From: Desulfovibrio sp. Huiquan2017
GTDB lineage: Bacteria; Desulfobacterota; Desulfovibrionia; Desulfovibrionales; Desulfovibrionaceae
Direction of reading: 5' to 3'
Length of the DNA stretch: 64,000 bases
Assembly (NCBI RefSeq): GCF_017351175.1
Contig: NZ_JAFMPN010000013.1
Span: forward strand, 62,001 to 126,000
Shown here: in pieces, positions 16,007-25,942 of the stretch
How positions within the stretch are numbered: position 1 is the stretch's first letter
Layout of the letters: every line of letters begins with the position of its first letter
The notes under the pieces: model-generated
What the model was told of the DNA's origin: nothing
Databases searched by the model: none
The model's input: the letters and a program-made list of their open reading frames with translations, nothing else
Program-made: the position numbers and the translations under genes

Positions 16007-17632
16007 TTGAGAGTTAACAACTATACATATTTACTTGCGGTGAGCCTGCTCATCGCAAGTCTGGCCGCAGGGTGTGCGCCCAAGACGCCCCAGGACGCGG
16101 CCCCACCCGTGGCGGAGACCACCGAGAACCTCGTGCCGGATGATGCCGAGGCGCTCGAACCCGAGATCGAAGCCGCGCCCGAGGTGGCTCCCGGTGAGGA
16201 CCTGACTCAGACCGAGCAGGCCGTGCTTAACCAGCGTTTCGGCCTGTTGTTCGACCTGGAGCCCCACGAGAACGAGGAAGTCGAACTTTTCTTCACCTAC
16301 TACAACCACAAGGCGCGCAAGACCATGGAACGCTGGTTGCAGCGTTCCCAGCCGTATCTGCCCTACGTGCGCCGGGTCTTCACCCAGTATGGGCTGCCCC
16401 AGGACCTGGTCCTGCTCCCGTTCGTGGAATCCGGCTACAACGTCCGGGCCTATTCCTGGGCTGGCGCGGGCGGCATGTGGCAGTTCATGCGCGGCACGGG
16501 CAAGCTGTACGGGCTCAAATCCGACTGGTGGATCGACGAGCGTCGCGATCCCTACAAAGCCACGGACGCCGCCGCCCGGCACCTGCGGGACCTGTATGAC
16601 AAGTTCGGCGACTGGTATCTGGCCCTGGCCGCGTACAACGCGGGCGAGGGCAAGATCTCCCGCGCCCTGAAACAGGCCAACTGCGACGACTTCTTCGAAC
16701 TGACAGAAAAGAACCGCAAGCTCTCCCGGCGCACCCGGCTGAAACAGGAAACGCGCCACTACGTGCCGAAGTTTATCGCCATTTCCAAGATCTTCCAGAA
16801 CCTCGATACCCTGGGCTTTGAGCCCGTGTCCTGGGATATGGAATACGACCTCACCAAGGTCGAGGTGCCCGGCGGCACCGATCTGCTCGCCCTGGCCCGG
16901 GCGGGCGGCATGACCTGGTCGGAGTTCCACGACCTGAACCCCGCCTTTCGCCGTCAGGTCAGCCCTCCGCACATGGAGGCCGTGGCCTACCTGCCCGTGG
17001 ACAAGGCCGACAAGATGCTCGCGTACCTGGCCGAGCCCGGTTCCCGGCCGTATGCGGGCTACACCCGCTATCGCGTGCGTTCCGGTGATTCCTGGTGGGT
17101 CATCTCCCGGCGCTACGGCGTGCCCATCAACGTGCTCAAGAGCGTGAACAACACCCGTTCCAACGCCTTGCACCCCGGCCAGTACGTCATGGTCCCCGGC
17201 CGCGGGTCGAGCAAGACCGCCGTGGCCGCCGCGGCGTCCGATTCGTCCTCGTCCACGGCCCAGACCCGCGCCATCGCCGCCAAACGCGGCAACTACGTGG
17301 TCCGTTCCGGCGACACCCTGTGGACCATCGCCCAGACCTTCAACACCACGGTGTCCACCCTCAAGAAGTCCAACGGGCTGCGTTCCAGCCGCCTCAAGGT
17401 CGGCCAGAAGCTCTACATCCCCAACAGCACGGACGCGGCCACCAAGCAGGCCGTCAAGGACGCGGGCAAAGTCAAGACCCAGCTCGTTCACTACAAGGTC
17501 CGGCGCGGCGACAACCTCTATTCCATCTCCCGCAAGTTCGGCGTCAAGGTTTCCGACCTCTGTCATTGGAACGCCATCAGCACCAAGACCACCATCTACG
17601 CGGGCCAGCAGCTCAAGGTCTACGTCCAGTAG
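16007..17632 (+). CDS. mltD: lytic murein transglycosylase with LysM repeats (MltD-like lipoprotein)
   Basis: 541 residues from the TTG at 16007, chosen because GGAGGA lies just before it; GTG 15986 is an alternative. A lipoprotein signal ends in SLAAGC (lipobox), so the enzyme is lipid-anchored in the envelope. The SLT domain (about 105-270) shows the catalytic Glu in VLLPFVESGYNVRAYSWAGA and AYNAGEGKISRAL. Three LysM domains follow near 350, 430 and 500 (YRVRSGDSWWVISRRYGV, YVVRSGDTLWTIAQTF, YKVRRGDNLYSISRKFGV). It cleaves peptidoglycan glycan strands. A terminator follows. Confidence 0.93.
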   Translation: MRVNNYTYLLAVSLLIASLAAGCAPKTPQDAAPPVAETTENLVPDDAEALEPEIEAAPEVAPGEDLTQTEQAVLNQRFGLLFDLEPHENEEVELFFTYYNHKARKTMERWLQRSQPYLPYVRRVFTQYGLPQDLVLLPFVESGYNVRAYSWAGAGGMWQFMRGTGKLYGLKSDWWIDERRDPYKATDAAARHLRDLYDKFGDWYLALAAYNAGEGKISRALKQANCDDFFELTEKNRKLSRRTRLKQETRHYVPKFIAISKIFQNLDTLGFEPVSWDMEYDLTKVEVPGGTDLLALARAGGMTWSEFHDLNPAFRRQVSPPHMEAVAYLPVDKADKMLAYLAEPGSRPYAGYTRYRVRSGDSWWVISRRYGVPINVLKSVNNTRSNALHPGQYVMVPGRGSSKTAVAAAASDSSSSTAQTRAIAAKRGNYVVRSGDTLWTIAQTFNTTVSTLKKSNGLRSSRLKVGQKLYIPNSTDAATKQAVKDAGKVKTQLVHYKVRRGDNLYSISRKFGVKVSDLCHWNAISTKTTIYAGQQLKVYVQ

Positions 17633-17652
17633 CCGCGATATGCGCATTCAAA

Positions 17653-17692
17653 AAGTCCCGTCCGGCGCAATGTGCCGGACGGGACTTTTTTT
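17653..17692. terminator. bidirectional rho-independent terminator
   Basis: AAGTCCCGTCCGGC (17653-17666), loop GCAATGT, GCCGGACGGGACTT (17674-17687), with T runs outward on both strands. It serves mltD and the convergent HD-GYP gene. Confidence 0.92.
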
Positions 17693-17829
17693 GCGCCCTC
17701 CATCTCGCTTTTTCGCATATCCCGCGTTGCTTCGCGGAGAAGGGCGAACGGCGTAAAAGCCTCCCGGCCCGGTGACGGGTCGAACGCCTTTTGCTCGATG
17801 GGGGGCGGCGCACGGCCGCGCGCGGGTCG

Positions 17830-18810
17830 CTAGATGATTTCGGCGCCGCTCAAGACCGCGACGAACCGTTTGAAGACGCCCATATCGACGTTTTCGCGCA
17901 TCTCGTTGCGGATGAGGGAAAGGGCCTCGTAGGGCTCCATGGCCTCGGCGTAGGGGCGGTCGGTGGTCAGGGCGTCGTAGATGTCGGACAGGGAAATGAT
18001 CCGCACGGGAACGGGCACGTTGTCGCCCATGATGCCCGCCGGGTAACCGGAACCGTCGAGGGTCTCGTGGTGGAACAGGATGCAGTTGATCGTATTCTGG
18101 GTCATGGGCAGGTGCGCGCACATGGACACGCCATGCACCGGATGTTCCTTGACGATTTCGCGCTCGGAGGTGGTCAGCGGGCCGCGTTTGTTCAGGATGC
18201 GCTTGGGAATCTTGGCCTTGCCCACGTCGTGCAGCAGCGCCCCCAGGCCGTATTCGAAGACCTCGGTCTCGGTCATCTCGTAGGTGTGGAACAGGGCCAC
18301 GGAATAGACGAACACCTGCATGCAATGGGTGTACGTCTTGTAATCGTGCGAGATGAACGGCGCCACGGCGGACAGGGAATTGTCCTTGGCCAGGAATTTG
18401 ATCGAGTTGCGCACGATTTCGGTGATGCGGTCGAAATGTCGCGCCCGCAGGGCGCTCGGCAACTTGCGGTCGAACACGTCCTGCATGACCATGGTCGAGG
18501 CCTCGAAGAATATCCGCGAACGGGCATCGATGGGCAGCGTCTCGTCCAGCAGGATTCGACCCAGGTTGCACTCGATGTATTTTTCATATTCCGCCCGCTC
18601 CGCGCCCTGGACGTATACTTCCTCGATCCCGTTTTGGTGCAGGGCCTGGCGGTGGCGGTTGGTGAATTTCTGGCCGGAAGCGGTGTAAAGGACAAAGTCC
18701 CCGCCTTGCCAGAGATAGACGGAAAAATTCCCCAAGGCTTCCGGAAACAGCATCACCGGAGAAACGGGAAAGTAGGATACCGGCCGAGCGGCGCGGGAGT
18801 TTGTATCCAT
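17830..18810 (-). CDS. HD-GYP domain phosphodiesterase
   Basis: 326 residues. The N-terminal half (1-140) has no named domain. The C-terminal HD-GYP domain shows LLHDVGKAKIPKRIL and HHETLDGSGYPAG, the full metal-binding and GYP motifs of enzymes that hydrolyse cyclic di-GMP. No membrane segment is apparent. It faces mltD across a shared terminator and has no operon partner. The complete motifs suggest it is active. Confidence 0.9.
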   Translation of the reverse strand: MDTNSRAARPVSYFPVSPVMLFPEALGNFSVYLWQGGDFVLYTASGQKFTNRHRQALHQNGIEEVYVQGAERAEYEKYIECNLGRILLDETLPIDARSRIFFEASTMVMQDVFDRKLPSALRARHFDRITEIVRNSIKFLAKDNSLSAVAPFISHDYKTYTHCMQVFVYSVALFHTYEMTETEVFEYGLGALLHDVGKAKIPKRILNKRGPLTTSEREIVKEHPVHGVSMCAHLPMTQNTINCILFHHETLDGSGYPAGIMGDNVPVPVRIISLSDIYDALTTDRPYAEAMEPYEALSLIRNEMRENVDMGVFKRFVAVLSGAEII

Positions 18811-19020
18811 TTCCCGGTTTCATATAATATTCACTGGATGATTGCTAGCGAAAATCGGGAAAACGTCTAGAGCATAAAGACTTGTCGATTCCGCGCGCAA
18901 TGCCCGTGCCGCATCGCTTGCCAGCCGCTATTCCGAAGCCGTACGGTCCAACGGGTTTCTTGTACAAATAAGCGGAACGTGCTACTGTCGGCCATATCTT
19001 TATCCAGGAGCCCCCCCCGC

Positions 19021-19782
19021 ATGAAAAGACTCGTGACCCTCTGCCTGCTGCTTCTCTCCGCCTCCGCCGCCTGGGCCGGGACCCCCCTTCGCTTCGCGAC
19101 GAATGAGGACCTTGCGCCCTACTCCATGGTCATTGACGGGGTGCCCACCGGCATCGACGTGGATGTTTTCACCGAGGCCGCCCGTCGGGCCGGATTGGAT
19201 ATCGAAATCAAGGCCTATCCCTTGAAAACCGTCCTCGCCATGGTCCGGGACGGCCGGTGCAGCGGGGCCATCACCCTGTTCCGCAACGCCGAACGCGACG
19301 GCTACGCCTTGTTCCTGGACTCCGCCCCGGTTCATTACAGCGATTACGTGCTCTTCACCAAGGTCGGCGACCGCTTTCCCTTCAATGGATACGACGATCT
19401 GAAGGGCAAGGTCATCGGCCTGACCGTCGGCCTGGATCTCGGCCCGGAGTTCGCGGCCGCCCGCGCCAAGGGCGACATGCTCGTCAAGGAGTACCCCGAC
19501 CAGCGCGCCATCCTCGCCGGGCTGCTCGGCGGTGAAATCGACGCCTTCGCCGGGAACATCGACGTCACCTACTACCGCCTCAAGGACATGGGCCTGACCA
19601 GTTCCGTGGTCTACCTCCCCCACAAGCTTTTGACCGACAAGCCTTCCTACGCCGTGCTCTCCCGGGCCGCCAACCTCCCTGACGGGGACGGCATCGCCCA
19701 GGCCCTGGAAACGGCCCTCGACCAGATGAATCGGGACGGCACCTACAACACCATCGCCCGCCGCTACCTGCTGCGCTTCTAG
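19021..19782 (+). CDS. periplasmic solute-binding protein, family 3 type
   Basis: 253 residues from the ATG at 19021. A signal peptide (KRLVTLCLLLLSASAAWA) precedes a type II periplasmic-binding fold: LRFATNEDLAPYSMV, GIDVDVFTEAARRAGLDIEI, FPFNGYDDLKGKVIGLTVG, GEIDAFAGNIDVTYY. Such proteins bind amino acids or other small polar solutes for ABC uptake. No permease or ATPase gene is nearby, so it may be an orphan or a sensor partner; the ligand is unknown. Confidence 0.87.
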   Translation: MKRLVTLCLLLLSASAAWAGTPLRFATNEDLAPYSMVIDGVPTGIDVDVFTEAARRAGLDIEIKAYPLKTVLAMVRDGRCSGAITLFRNAERDGYALFLDSAPVHYSDYVLFTKVGDRFPFNGYDDLKGKVIGLTVGLDLGPEFAAARAKGDMLVKEYPDQRAILAGLLGGEIDAFAGNIDVTYYRLKDMGLTSSVVYLPHKLLTDKPSYAVLSRAANLPDGDGIAQALETALDQMNRDGTYNTIARRYLLRF

Positions 19783-19862
19783 CGCCTCAGGCAAGCGAGA
19801 CGCCGCTTCCGGCCCGGCCACGGGCGAACGCTCCGTCCGTCGAGGGCTCCGGCCCGGCGGCG

Positions 19863-21167
19863 TTAGCTCTCTTGCGGCACCGGCAGTGAGAAGGTGAAGG
19901 TGCTGCCCTGTCCGATTCGGCTTTCGGCCCAGATGCGCCCGCCGTGGTCCTCGACGATGTGCTTGCAGATCGTCAGGCCGAGTCCCGTGCCTGTCGGGCG
20001 GTTGGAGAGGTGTTCGCCGACCTGGGTGAATTCTTCGAAGATGGATTCGAGCAGCTCGGGGCGAATGCCCATGCCGGTATCGGTCACGCTGATGCGCACG
20101 GCGTCGTTCTCAAGGCGGGCGGCGCAGGTGACGGTCCCCCGGGTGGTGAATTTCACGGCGTTGGAGAAGAGGTTGACCATGACCTGCATGAGCCGGTCGG
20201 TGTCGCCGTTGACCTCGGGCAGGTCGGGCTCGATGTCGAGGCGAAGGGAAAGGTCGGTGTCGTCGAACAGGGCGGAGGTGACTTCCACGGTCCGGCGGAT
20301 GAAGGTTTCTGGCTGGACGGGGGCCATGACGTATTCAACGCGGTTGGCCTCCATCTTGGCCAGGTCGAGGACGTCGTTGATGAGCAGGGTCAGCCGCCGC
20401 CCTTCGCCCGCGATGATTTCGAGGTTCTTGCGGACGACCTCCATTTCCTTTTTCACGTGTGGGTCGGCGGTCTGCGCCACGGCCGGGAATATGGTGCTGA
20501 CGAGCTTTTTGCTGGTGATCTTGGCGAAGCCGAGCACGGCGGTCAGGGGCGTGCGCAGCTCATGGGACACGGTGGACAGGAATTCGGATTTGGCTCGATT
20601 GGCGCGGTCGAGTTCGCGGGTCCGCTCGCGGACGCGGAGCTCGAGTTGGTCGTGGCTTCGTTTAAGGGCGCGTTCGGTGCGTTTGCGATCGCTGATGTCG
20701 CGGGCCACGATGATGGCCTGGCGACGGTCCTGGAAGGAGACCAGGCTGAGGGTCAGGTCCACGGGGATCGAGGAGTTATCCGGGCAGGTGGGGCGGAAGA
20801 ATTCCGTTTCCATGCGGACGGTCTTGGTCTCGTTGTGGAAGAGATTGTCCGCATGGCGGCGGATGTGCGGCGGCAGGATGTCCTTGAAGAGCAGGCCCCG
20901 AAGGTGGCCCGTATCGCAGCCGAGAAAGGAATCGGCGGCGCCGGAGATGTCCAGGATCAGGCCGGTGTCGGCGTCCACCACGAAGATGGCGTCGTTGACC
21001 CGGTCGAGCAGGGCGCGGAAATGTTCGAGCTCGTCGAGACGGCTCTTGAGTTCCGGGTAATAGCTCTTGCTGATGGACCGCTTGCCCAACCCGATGAGCT
21101 TTTCGCGCTCGTCCGCCTGTTCCGGGGCGGGGTCAGCAGCTTTGCCTGAATATTTCGATGAGGTCAT
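19863..21167 (-). CDS. soluble PAS sensor histidine kinase
   Basis: 434 residues, no membrane segment. A PAS domain covers about 45-165 (LDRVNDAIFVVDADTGLILD, ARDISDRKRTERALKRS), a coiled coil leads to HisKA with SEFLSTVSHELRTPL (phospho-His near 202), and the ATP domain shows NLFSNAVKFT, DTGMGIRPEL and GTGLGLTICKHIV. It overlaps the downstream end of the iron alcohol dehydrogenase gene by 35 bases, so both are likely one transcript. No response regulator is adjacent. Confidence 0.92.
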   Translation of the reverse strand: MTSSKYSGKAADPAPEQADEREKLIGLGKRSISKSYYPELKSRLDELEHFRALLDRVNDAIFVVDADTGLILDISGAADSFLGCDTGHLRGLLFKDILPPHIRRHADNLFHNETKTVRMETEFFRPTCPDNSSIPVDLTLSLVSFQDRRQAIIVARDISDRKRTERALKRSHDQLELRVRERTRELDRANRAKSEFLSTVSHELRTPLTAVLGFAKITSKKLVSTIFPAVAQTADPHVKKEMEVVRKNLEIIAGEGRRLTLLINDVLDLAKMEANRVEYVMAPVQPETFIRRTVEVTSALFDDTDLSLRLDIEPDLPEVNGDTDRLMQVMVNLFSNAVKFTTRGTVTCAARLENDAVRISVTDTGMGIRPELLESIFEEFTQVGEHLSNRPTGTGLGLTICKHIVEDHGGRIWAESRIGQGSTFTFSLPVPQES

Positions 21168-22302
21168 CGGCTGTGGGGTGTTTGGGGTTGGTCAGCATGC
21201 AGGGGTCCGCCAGAGCCTTCCGGGCCAGCAGGGGCATGTCCTCCGGGGTCATGCCCAGTTCGCACAGGGTATGGGTCACGCCCACGTCCCGCTTCAGGTC
21301 GCGGATGATGTCCAGGGTGCATTTCCTGGCTTCTTCGTGCGGGGTCCCCGGGGGGATGTCGGCGCCGAGGATTACGCCCATCCGCCGGTATTTTTCAGGC
21401 TCCGCGTCGAAATTGTAGTCGATGACGTGGTCCAGGAGGATGGCGTTGCACAGGCCATGGGGCAGGTCCAAAAGGCCGCCCAGGCTGTGGGCCATGGCGT
21501 GGACCGCGCCGAGTATGGCGTTGGAGAAGGCCAGTCCCGCGTAGGTGGAGGCGAGCATCATCCCGGTGCGCGCCTCCATGTCGTCGGGACGGCTCACGGC
21601 GTGGCGGAGGTGTTTGCGGATGAGCCGCATGGCCTCCAGGGCATTCAGGTCGGTGACGGCCGAGGCGGCGTTGGAGACGAAGGCCTCGGCCGCGTGGGTC
21701 AGGGCATCCAGGCCGGTGTGGGCGGTGAGCTCGGCGTCCATGGTCAGGGTCAGGCGGGGGTCGATGAGGGCCACGTCCGGGACCATGGTCTTGGAGACGA
21801 TGGCTATTTTGACGCTCCGGTTGGTGTCGTTGATGATGCAGAACTGGGAGATGTCCGCGGCGGTCCCCGCAGTGGTGGGGATGCAGATGAGCGGCGGTCC
21901 CGGGCGTTCCACGTTATCCACGCCCTCGAATTCAAGCACGTGCCGGTCGTTGGTGCAGACGATGCCGATGGCCTTGGCGCAATCCATGGGCGACCCGCCA
22001 CCCACGGCCACCAGGGAGTCGCATCCTTCGCGGCGGTAGACCTCGGCCCCGGCCATGACCTCGTCGTGGCGGGGGTTGGGCGTCACGTCCGCGAACACGG
22101 CACAGGCCACCCCCTCGCGGGTCAGGGAATCCACGACCGCTCCGGTGCAGCCCATCGATTCGAGGTCCGGCCCGGTGACCACCAAAGCCTTTTTAATGGA
22201 TAGGTTGGCGGCATACTGCCCGGCCAGCAGAGACGCGCCCGCGCCGAAGACGAATTCCGGGGCCACGAATTTGCGTAATTGTCCATATTCCGTGCCGGAC
22301 AT
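21133..22302 (-). CDS. iron-containing alcohol dehydrogenase
   Basis: 389 residues. The dehydroquinate-synthase-like Rossmann part shows VAVGGGSPMDCAKAIGI (near 98) and PTTAGTAADISQFC (near 141). The metal site is visible as DPRLT, THAAEAFVS and the GAVHAMAHSLGGLLDLPHG segment (near 265-285, His ligands), then a C-terminal helical domain. It converts primary alcohols and aldehydes with NAD(P), as in sulfate reducers growing on ethanol or similar. It is co-transcribed with the PAS kinase downstream through a 35-base overlap. Confidence 0.92.
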   Translation of the reverse strand: MSGTEYGQLRKFVAPEFVFGAGASLLAGQYAANLSIKKALVVTGPDLESMGCTGAVVDSLTREGVACAVFADVTPNPRHDEVMAGAEVYRREGCDSLVAVGGGSPMDCAKAIGIVCTNDRHVLEFEGVDNVERPGPPLICIPTTAGTAADISQFCIINDTNRSVKIAIVSKTMVPDVALIDPRLTLTMDAELTAHTGLDALTHAAEAFVSNAASAVTDLNALEAMRLIRKHLRHAVSRPDDMEARTGMMLASTYAGLAFSNAILGAVHAMAHSLGGLLDLPHGLCNAILLDHVIDYNFDAEPEKYRRMGVILGADIPPGTPHEEARKCTLDIIRDLKRDVGVTHTLCELGMTPEDMPLLARKALADPCMLTNPKHPTADDLIEIFRQSC

Positions 22303-22389
22303 GGTCTTCCTCCTTTCCGAAAGAGCGGACGTCCGGGCCGCGATGAATGGATCTTCCCATCATCTAGGACAAGGATATGGGGTGGGAAT

Positions 22390-25300
22390 TCATTCGTCCA
22401 TGATTTTCATGAGATTGCGCACTTCCTCCTGGAAGCGCGCGAAGGCCGTGTCCGCATCGTTCTCCGCCCGGCAGGCCGAGACCAGGGTGGCGGCGGCCAG
22501 GGACGCCGCATTGGCGCCGACGGCCGTGCACACGGATTGGGCCGTGGCCGCCAGTTCTCCGGCCTTGCCCGGGTCGCCCGAGCCCAGCGCCTGTTCCAGT
22601 TCCTCGCACAGCAGGGCGAGTTCGGATCTGGCGGTGACCAGAAAGTCGGCGAAGATGGCCTCGTCCACGCCGAGGTGCTCCATGGCGGCGTCCGGAGTCC
22701 AGGGGGCCAGGGCGTCCAGGGGTTCGGTTTCGGGCCGGGCGGTGGCCGCGTCCGGCGGCGGAGGCGCAGGCAGGGCCCCGATGAGCCGGTTGATGATCAC
22801 GGCCAACTCGTGGAAGTCCACGGGTTTGGCCACATAGTCGTCCATGCCCGCGTCCAGGCTCTTGTCCCGGAATTCCTTCAGCGCGTGAGCCGTGACCCCG
22901 ATGATGGGGATGTTTGGGTCCGGGATGGGACCTCCGGGCACGGCCGAGCGGATGGCCTTGGTGGTGGAGATGCCGTCGAGCACCGGCATTTCGATGTCCA
23001 TGAGGATGAGATCGAAGGGCTCGCGCTTGAGCAGGTCCAGAACTTCGAGGCCGGTCTTGGCCACGGCGTAGGTATAGCCCATGTCTTCGAGCTTGAGGGT
23101 GGTGACCATGACGTTGACGTCGTTGTCTTCGGCCACCAGCACGCGCACGGGCCGGACGGGGGCCTCTGGCCGCCGGTTGTCGCTCTCGACGGGCAAGGGG
23201 CAGGAGAAGCCGGGTTCGAACCAGACGGTGAAGGAGAAGACGCTGCCCTTGCCCACGGTGGATTCGACTGAAATGGCGCCGCCCATGAGGGATATGAGCT
23301 GCCGGCAGATGGCCAGCCCCAGGCCGGTTCCGCCGAAGGCGCGGGTGGTCTGGGAAAAGCTCTGGAAGATAGAGTCCATGAACTCGTGCGGGATGCCGAT
23401 GCCCGTATCCTCCACGGCAAAGGCCACGCCCAGGGTTCGCACCTCGTCCGGGGCCGGACCTTCGGCGGGCCGGACGCGGATGGCGATGGTCCCCCGGTGG
23501 GTGAACTTGATCGCGTTGCCCGCCAGGTTGACGAGCACCTGGCGGAGGGACAGGGGGTCGCCCTTGACGCAATGGGGCACGGTCTCGCCGATTTCGAGGA
23601 CCATGTCGAGCCCCTTCTGGCGAGCCTGGATCTCCAGCCCTTTGATGGTCGTGCGTATGTGAAACGGCAGATCGAAGTCCACGTTGTCGAGTTCGAGCTT
23701 TTGCGCCTCGATTTTGGACAGGTCGAGGATGTCGTTGATGATGGACAGGAGGTGCTGGGCCGAGTCCTTGACGGTCTTGAGGTAGTCGCGCTGGTTGTCG
23801 GTCAGGTCGGTTTGCAGGGTGATTTCGGTCATGCCCACGATGGCGTTCATGGGTGTGCGGATCTCATGGCTCATGGCGGCCAGGAATTCGGATTTGGCTC
23901 GGTTGGCGGCTTCGGCGTCCTCGCGGGTGCGCAGCAGATCCTCCTGGGCCTTGCGGTTCTCGGTGACGTCGTCCCAAGCCCAGATGACGCCCTTGGACAG
24001 GTCCTTGGCGTCCACGGTCTTGGCGTACATGCGGCACCAGATCGTGGAGCCGTTCCTGCTTCGGAAGGCCTGCTCCGTGTTGAATTCGCCGCGTTCGGCC
24101 AGGGCGGTCTTGGCCGCCAGGGCGAACTCGTCCTCGGTCTGGTAGTGGCCGAGCAGCAGGTCCAGGGAATTGGCCAGGATTTCCTCCGGGGTATAGCCGA
24201 AGATTTCCGCGCCCTGTCGGTTGATGGTCACAATGCGGTGGCCCACGGACATGGCGATGCCCATGAGGGAATTTTCCAGGATGGCCTCGAATTTGACCAG
24301 GTTCTGGCGGATGGCGTTTTCCGATTCCTTGCGCGCCGAGATGTCGCGGACGTTGGCCAGGATGACCTCTTCGCCCCGGTAGGTGATCCGGGTCAGGTGG
24401 ATTTCCACGTCGAACTCCCGGCTCTCCCCGTAGCGGCGTACGCGCCATTCCAGGTTGTAGGGTTTGCCGCGCAGGACCTCGCGCATGATCCCGGCCATGG
24501 TGTGCAGGGGGTTGTCCGGGCTGGACAGGTCCCGGGCCAGGGAGACTTCCGAGAGGGGCACATCCTCCAGGCCGAACATCTCGATGGTGCGTTGGTTGAT
24601 CTCCAGGATGCGGCCGTGCCCGTCGTGGATGAGGATGGCGTCATAGGCGAAGTCGAAGATGGTTCGCAGGATTTCCTCGGACTCGCGCAATTCGCTGGTC
24701 CGCTCCTTGACGCGTTCCTCCAGCGTGCGGTGGGCGTTGCGCAGTTCCTTTTCAGCCCGCCGTCTGCGAACGATGTTCAGGATCAGGGCCAGGATGATCA
24801 GGAATTGCAGGGCGCCGAGTCCGCCCACGCCCAGGAACATGGCCGAATGCTCGCGGTAGAAGGAGTCGGGCCGGTTGATGACGGTGCTGCCCGCCGGGAG
24901 CCGGGCCGGGTCGATGTCGAACCGTTTGATCTGGGCGTAATCGAACTTGGGGGCGTAGACGCTGCCCTGGACGACCGGGATCTCGTGCGGGGCACCTCCA
25001 GCCAACACGTGCAGGGCTATTTGCGCCATGGCCCGGCCTTGGTCCTGGCCGTTGGAGAGCATGCCGCCGACGATGCCGTGGCCCAGGTCCGTGTCGAGGA
25101 TGCCGTAGACGGGCACCGCGGCGCGTGCCGAGACCGCTTTGGCCACCTCGTTCTTGTCGTAGAACCGGCCCGTATTGTCCCGGTTGAAGACGCTGAGCAG
25201 GATCACGGCGTCGGGCGGGAGTTTGGCCGCGCGGTCCAGAATGTCGGCCAGCCCGGTGTTCTTGCAGAATTCCACGTTGACGGCCGGAGTCAGGCCGAGG

Positions 25301-25890
25301 AGCTGCTCGCGGATGGAGGCGCCCACGGCCCGCCCCGTACAGGTGTAGTCGTTGACCACGAATACGGTCCTGGTCCCCGGGTTGAGCCTGAGGGCGCAAT
25401 CTATGGTTTGCCGGGCGTCCAGGACCTCGGCCACGCCCGTGAACAGGGGAAAATGTTCGAGTTGGCCGGGCCGGAAGAAGTTCACGCCGCCAAAGACTAC
25501 CGGGACGCCCGGAAAGAGTTCGTCGTGGTGCCGGCGCAGGAATTCGTAGGCGGCGTTGTCCGTGCCCAGGATCAGGTCGAGGTGCACGGTCTTATACTTG
25601 TGGGCGTAGATATTCTTGAGCTGCCGCTCGTAGTGTTCGTTGAACTCCACCCGCTTGGTGTCCATGTATTCCACATGCAGGGTCATGTCTGTTTCGCGGG
25701 GCCGGAGCACGGCCAGCAGGCCCTGGGAAACCTCGTCGGTCCAGCCGAAGCCCTGATGGTAGGAATTGAGCAGGAGAATCTGTTTTCGTTCCGCGGCCCG
25801 GCCCGTGGCGGGCGCAAGCAGGATCGCCAGCGCCAGAAGGGCGAGCAGGAGGGGGCTTGAGCCCCGAAGGGAACGTACCGTTTGTTTCAT
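22390..25890 (-). CDS. hybrid sensor histidine kinase with periplasmic binding domain and degenerate Hpt
   Basis: 1166 residues. A signal peptide is followed by a periplasmic ABC-sub-bind-like sensor (about 35-335, ILLLNSYHQGFGWTDEV), one transmembrane helix (about 345-368), two PAS domains (near 405-530 and 535-655), HisKA (SEFLAAMSHEIRTPMNAIVG), HATPase (NLAGNAIKFTHRG, GGTGLGLAICRQL), a receiver (VRVLVAEDNDVN, LILMDIEMP) and a C-terminal Hpt-like four-helix domain. In the Hpt the expected A-H-x-L-K-G segment reads AATAQSVCTAVGA, so the phosphorylated His is missing. Phosphate would then have to leave by another route. A related periplasmic domain occurs at 59216-60313. Confidence 0.93.
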   Translation of the reverse strand: MKQTVRSLRGSSPLLLALLALAILLAPATGRAAERKQILLLNSYHQGFGWTDEVSQGLLAVLRPRETDMTLHVEYMDTKRVEFNEHYERQLKNIYAHKYKTVHLDLILGTDNAAYEFLRRHHDELFPGVPVVFGGVNFFRPGQLEHFPLFTGVAEVLDARQTIDCALRLNPGTRTVFVVNDYTCTGRAVGASIREQLLGLTPAVNVEFCKNTGLADILDRAAKLPPDAVILLSVFNRDNTGRFYDKNEVAKAVSARAAVPVYGILDTDLGHGIVGGMLSNGQDQGRAMAQIALHVLAGGAPHEIPVVQGSVYAPKFDYAQIKRFDIDPARLPAGSTVINRPDSFYREHSAMFLGVGGLGALQFLIILALILNIVRRRRAEKELRNAHRTLEERVKERTSELRESEEILRTIFDFAYDAILIHDGHGRILEINQRTIEMFGLEDVPLSEVSLARDLSSPDNPLHTMAGIMREVLRGKPYNLEWRVRRYGESREFDVEIHLTRITYRGEEVILANVRDISARKESENAIRQNLVKFEAILENSLMGIAMSVGHRIVTINRQGAEIFGYTPEEILANSLDLLLGHYQTEDEFALAAKTALAERGEFNTEQAFRSRNGSTIWCRMYAKTVDAKDLSKGVIWAWDDVTENRKAQEDLLRTREDAEAANRAKSEFLAAMSHEIRTPMNAIVGMTEITLQTDLTDNQRDYLKTVKDSAQHLLSIINDILDLSKIEAQKLELDNVDFDLPFHIRTTIKGLEIQARQKGLDMVLEIGETVPHCVKGDPLSLRQVLVNLAGNAIKFTHRGTIAIRVRPAEGPAPDEVRTLGVAFAVEDTGIGIPHEFMDSIFQSFSQTTRAFGGTGLGLAICRQLISLMGGAISVESTVGKGSVFSFTVWFEPGFSCPLPVESDNRRPEAPVRPVRVLVAEDNDVNVMVTTLKLEDMGYTYAVAKTGLEVLDLLKREPFDLILMDIEMPVLDGISTTKAIRSAVPGGPIPDPNIPIIGVTAHALKEFRDKSLDAGMDDYVAKPVDFHELAVIINRLIGALPAPPPPDAATARPETEPLDALAPWTPDAAMEHLGVDEAIFADFLVTARSELALLCEELEQALGSGDPGKAGELAATAQSVCTAVGANAASLAAATLVSACRAENDADTAFARFQEEVRNLMKIMDE

Positions 25891-25942
25891 GACGACCCTT
25901 GCGGCAAGAGGAACAGCTCGTTGTGTAGCAGATGCGCGGGGA

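Noticed and set aside
16031-17647. Long open frame antisense to mltD (also similar ones antisense to hcp, murI, the hybrid kinase and the MCP)
   Set aside because: These are a by-product of GC-rich third positions; they lack ribosome sites and recognisable domains, while the opposite strand has clear families.
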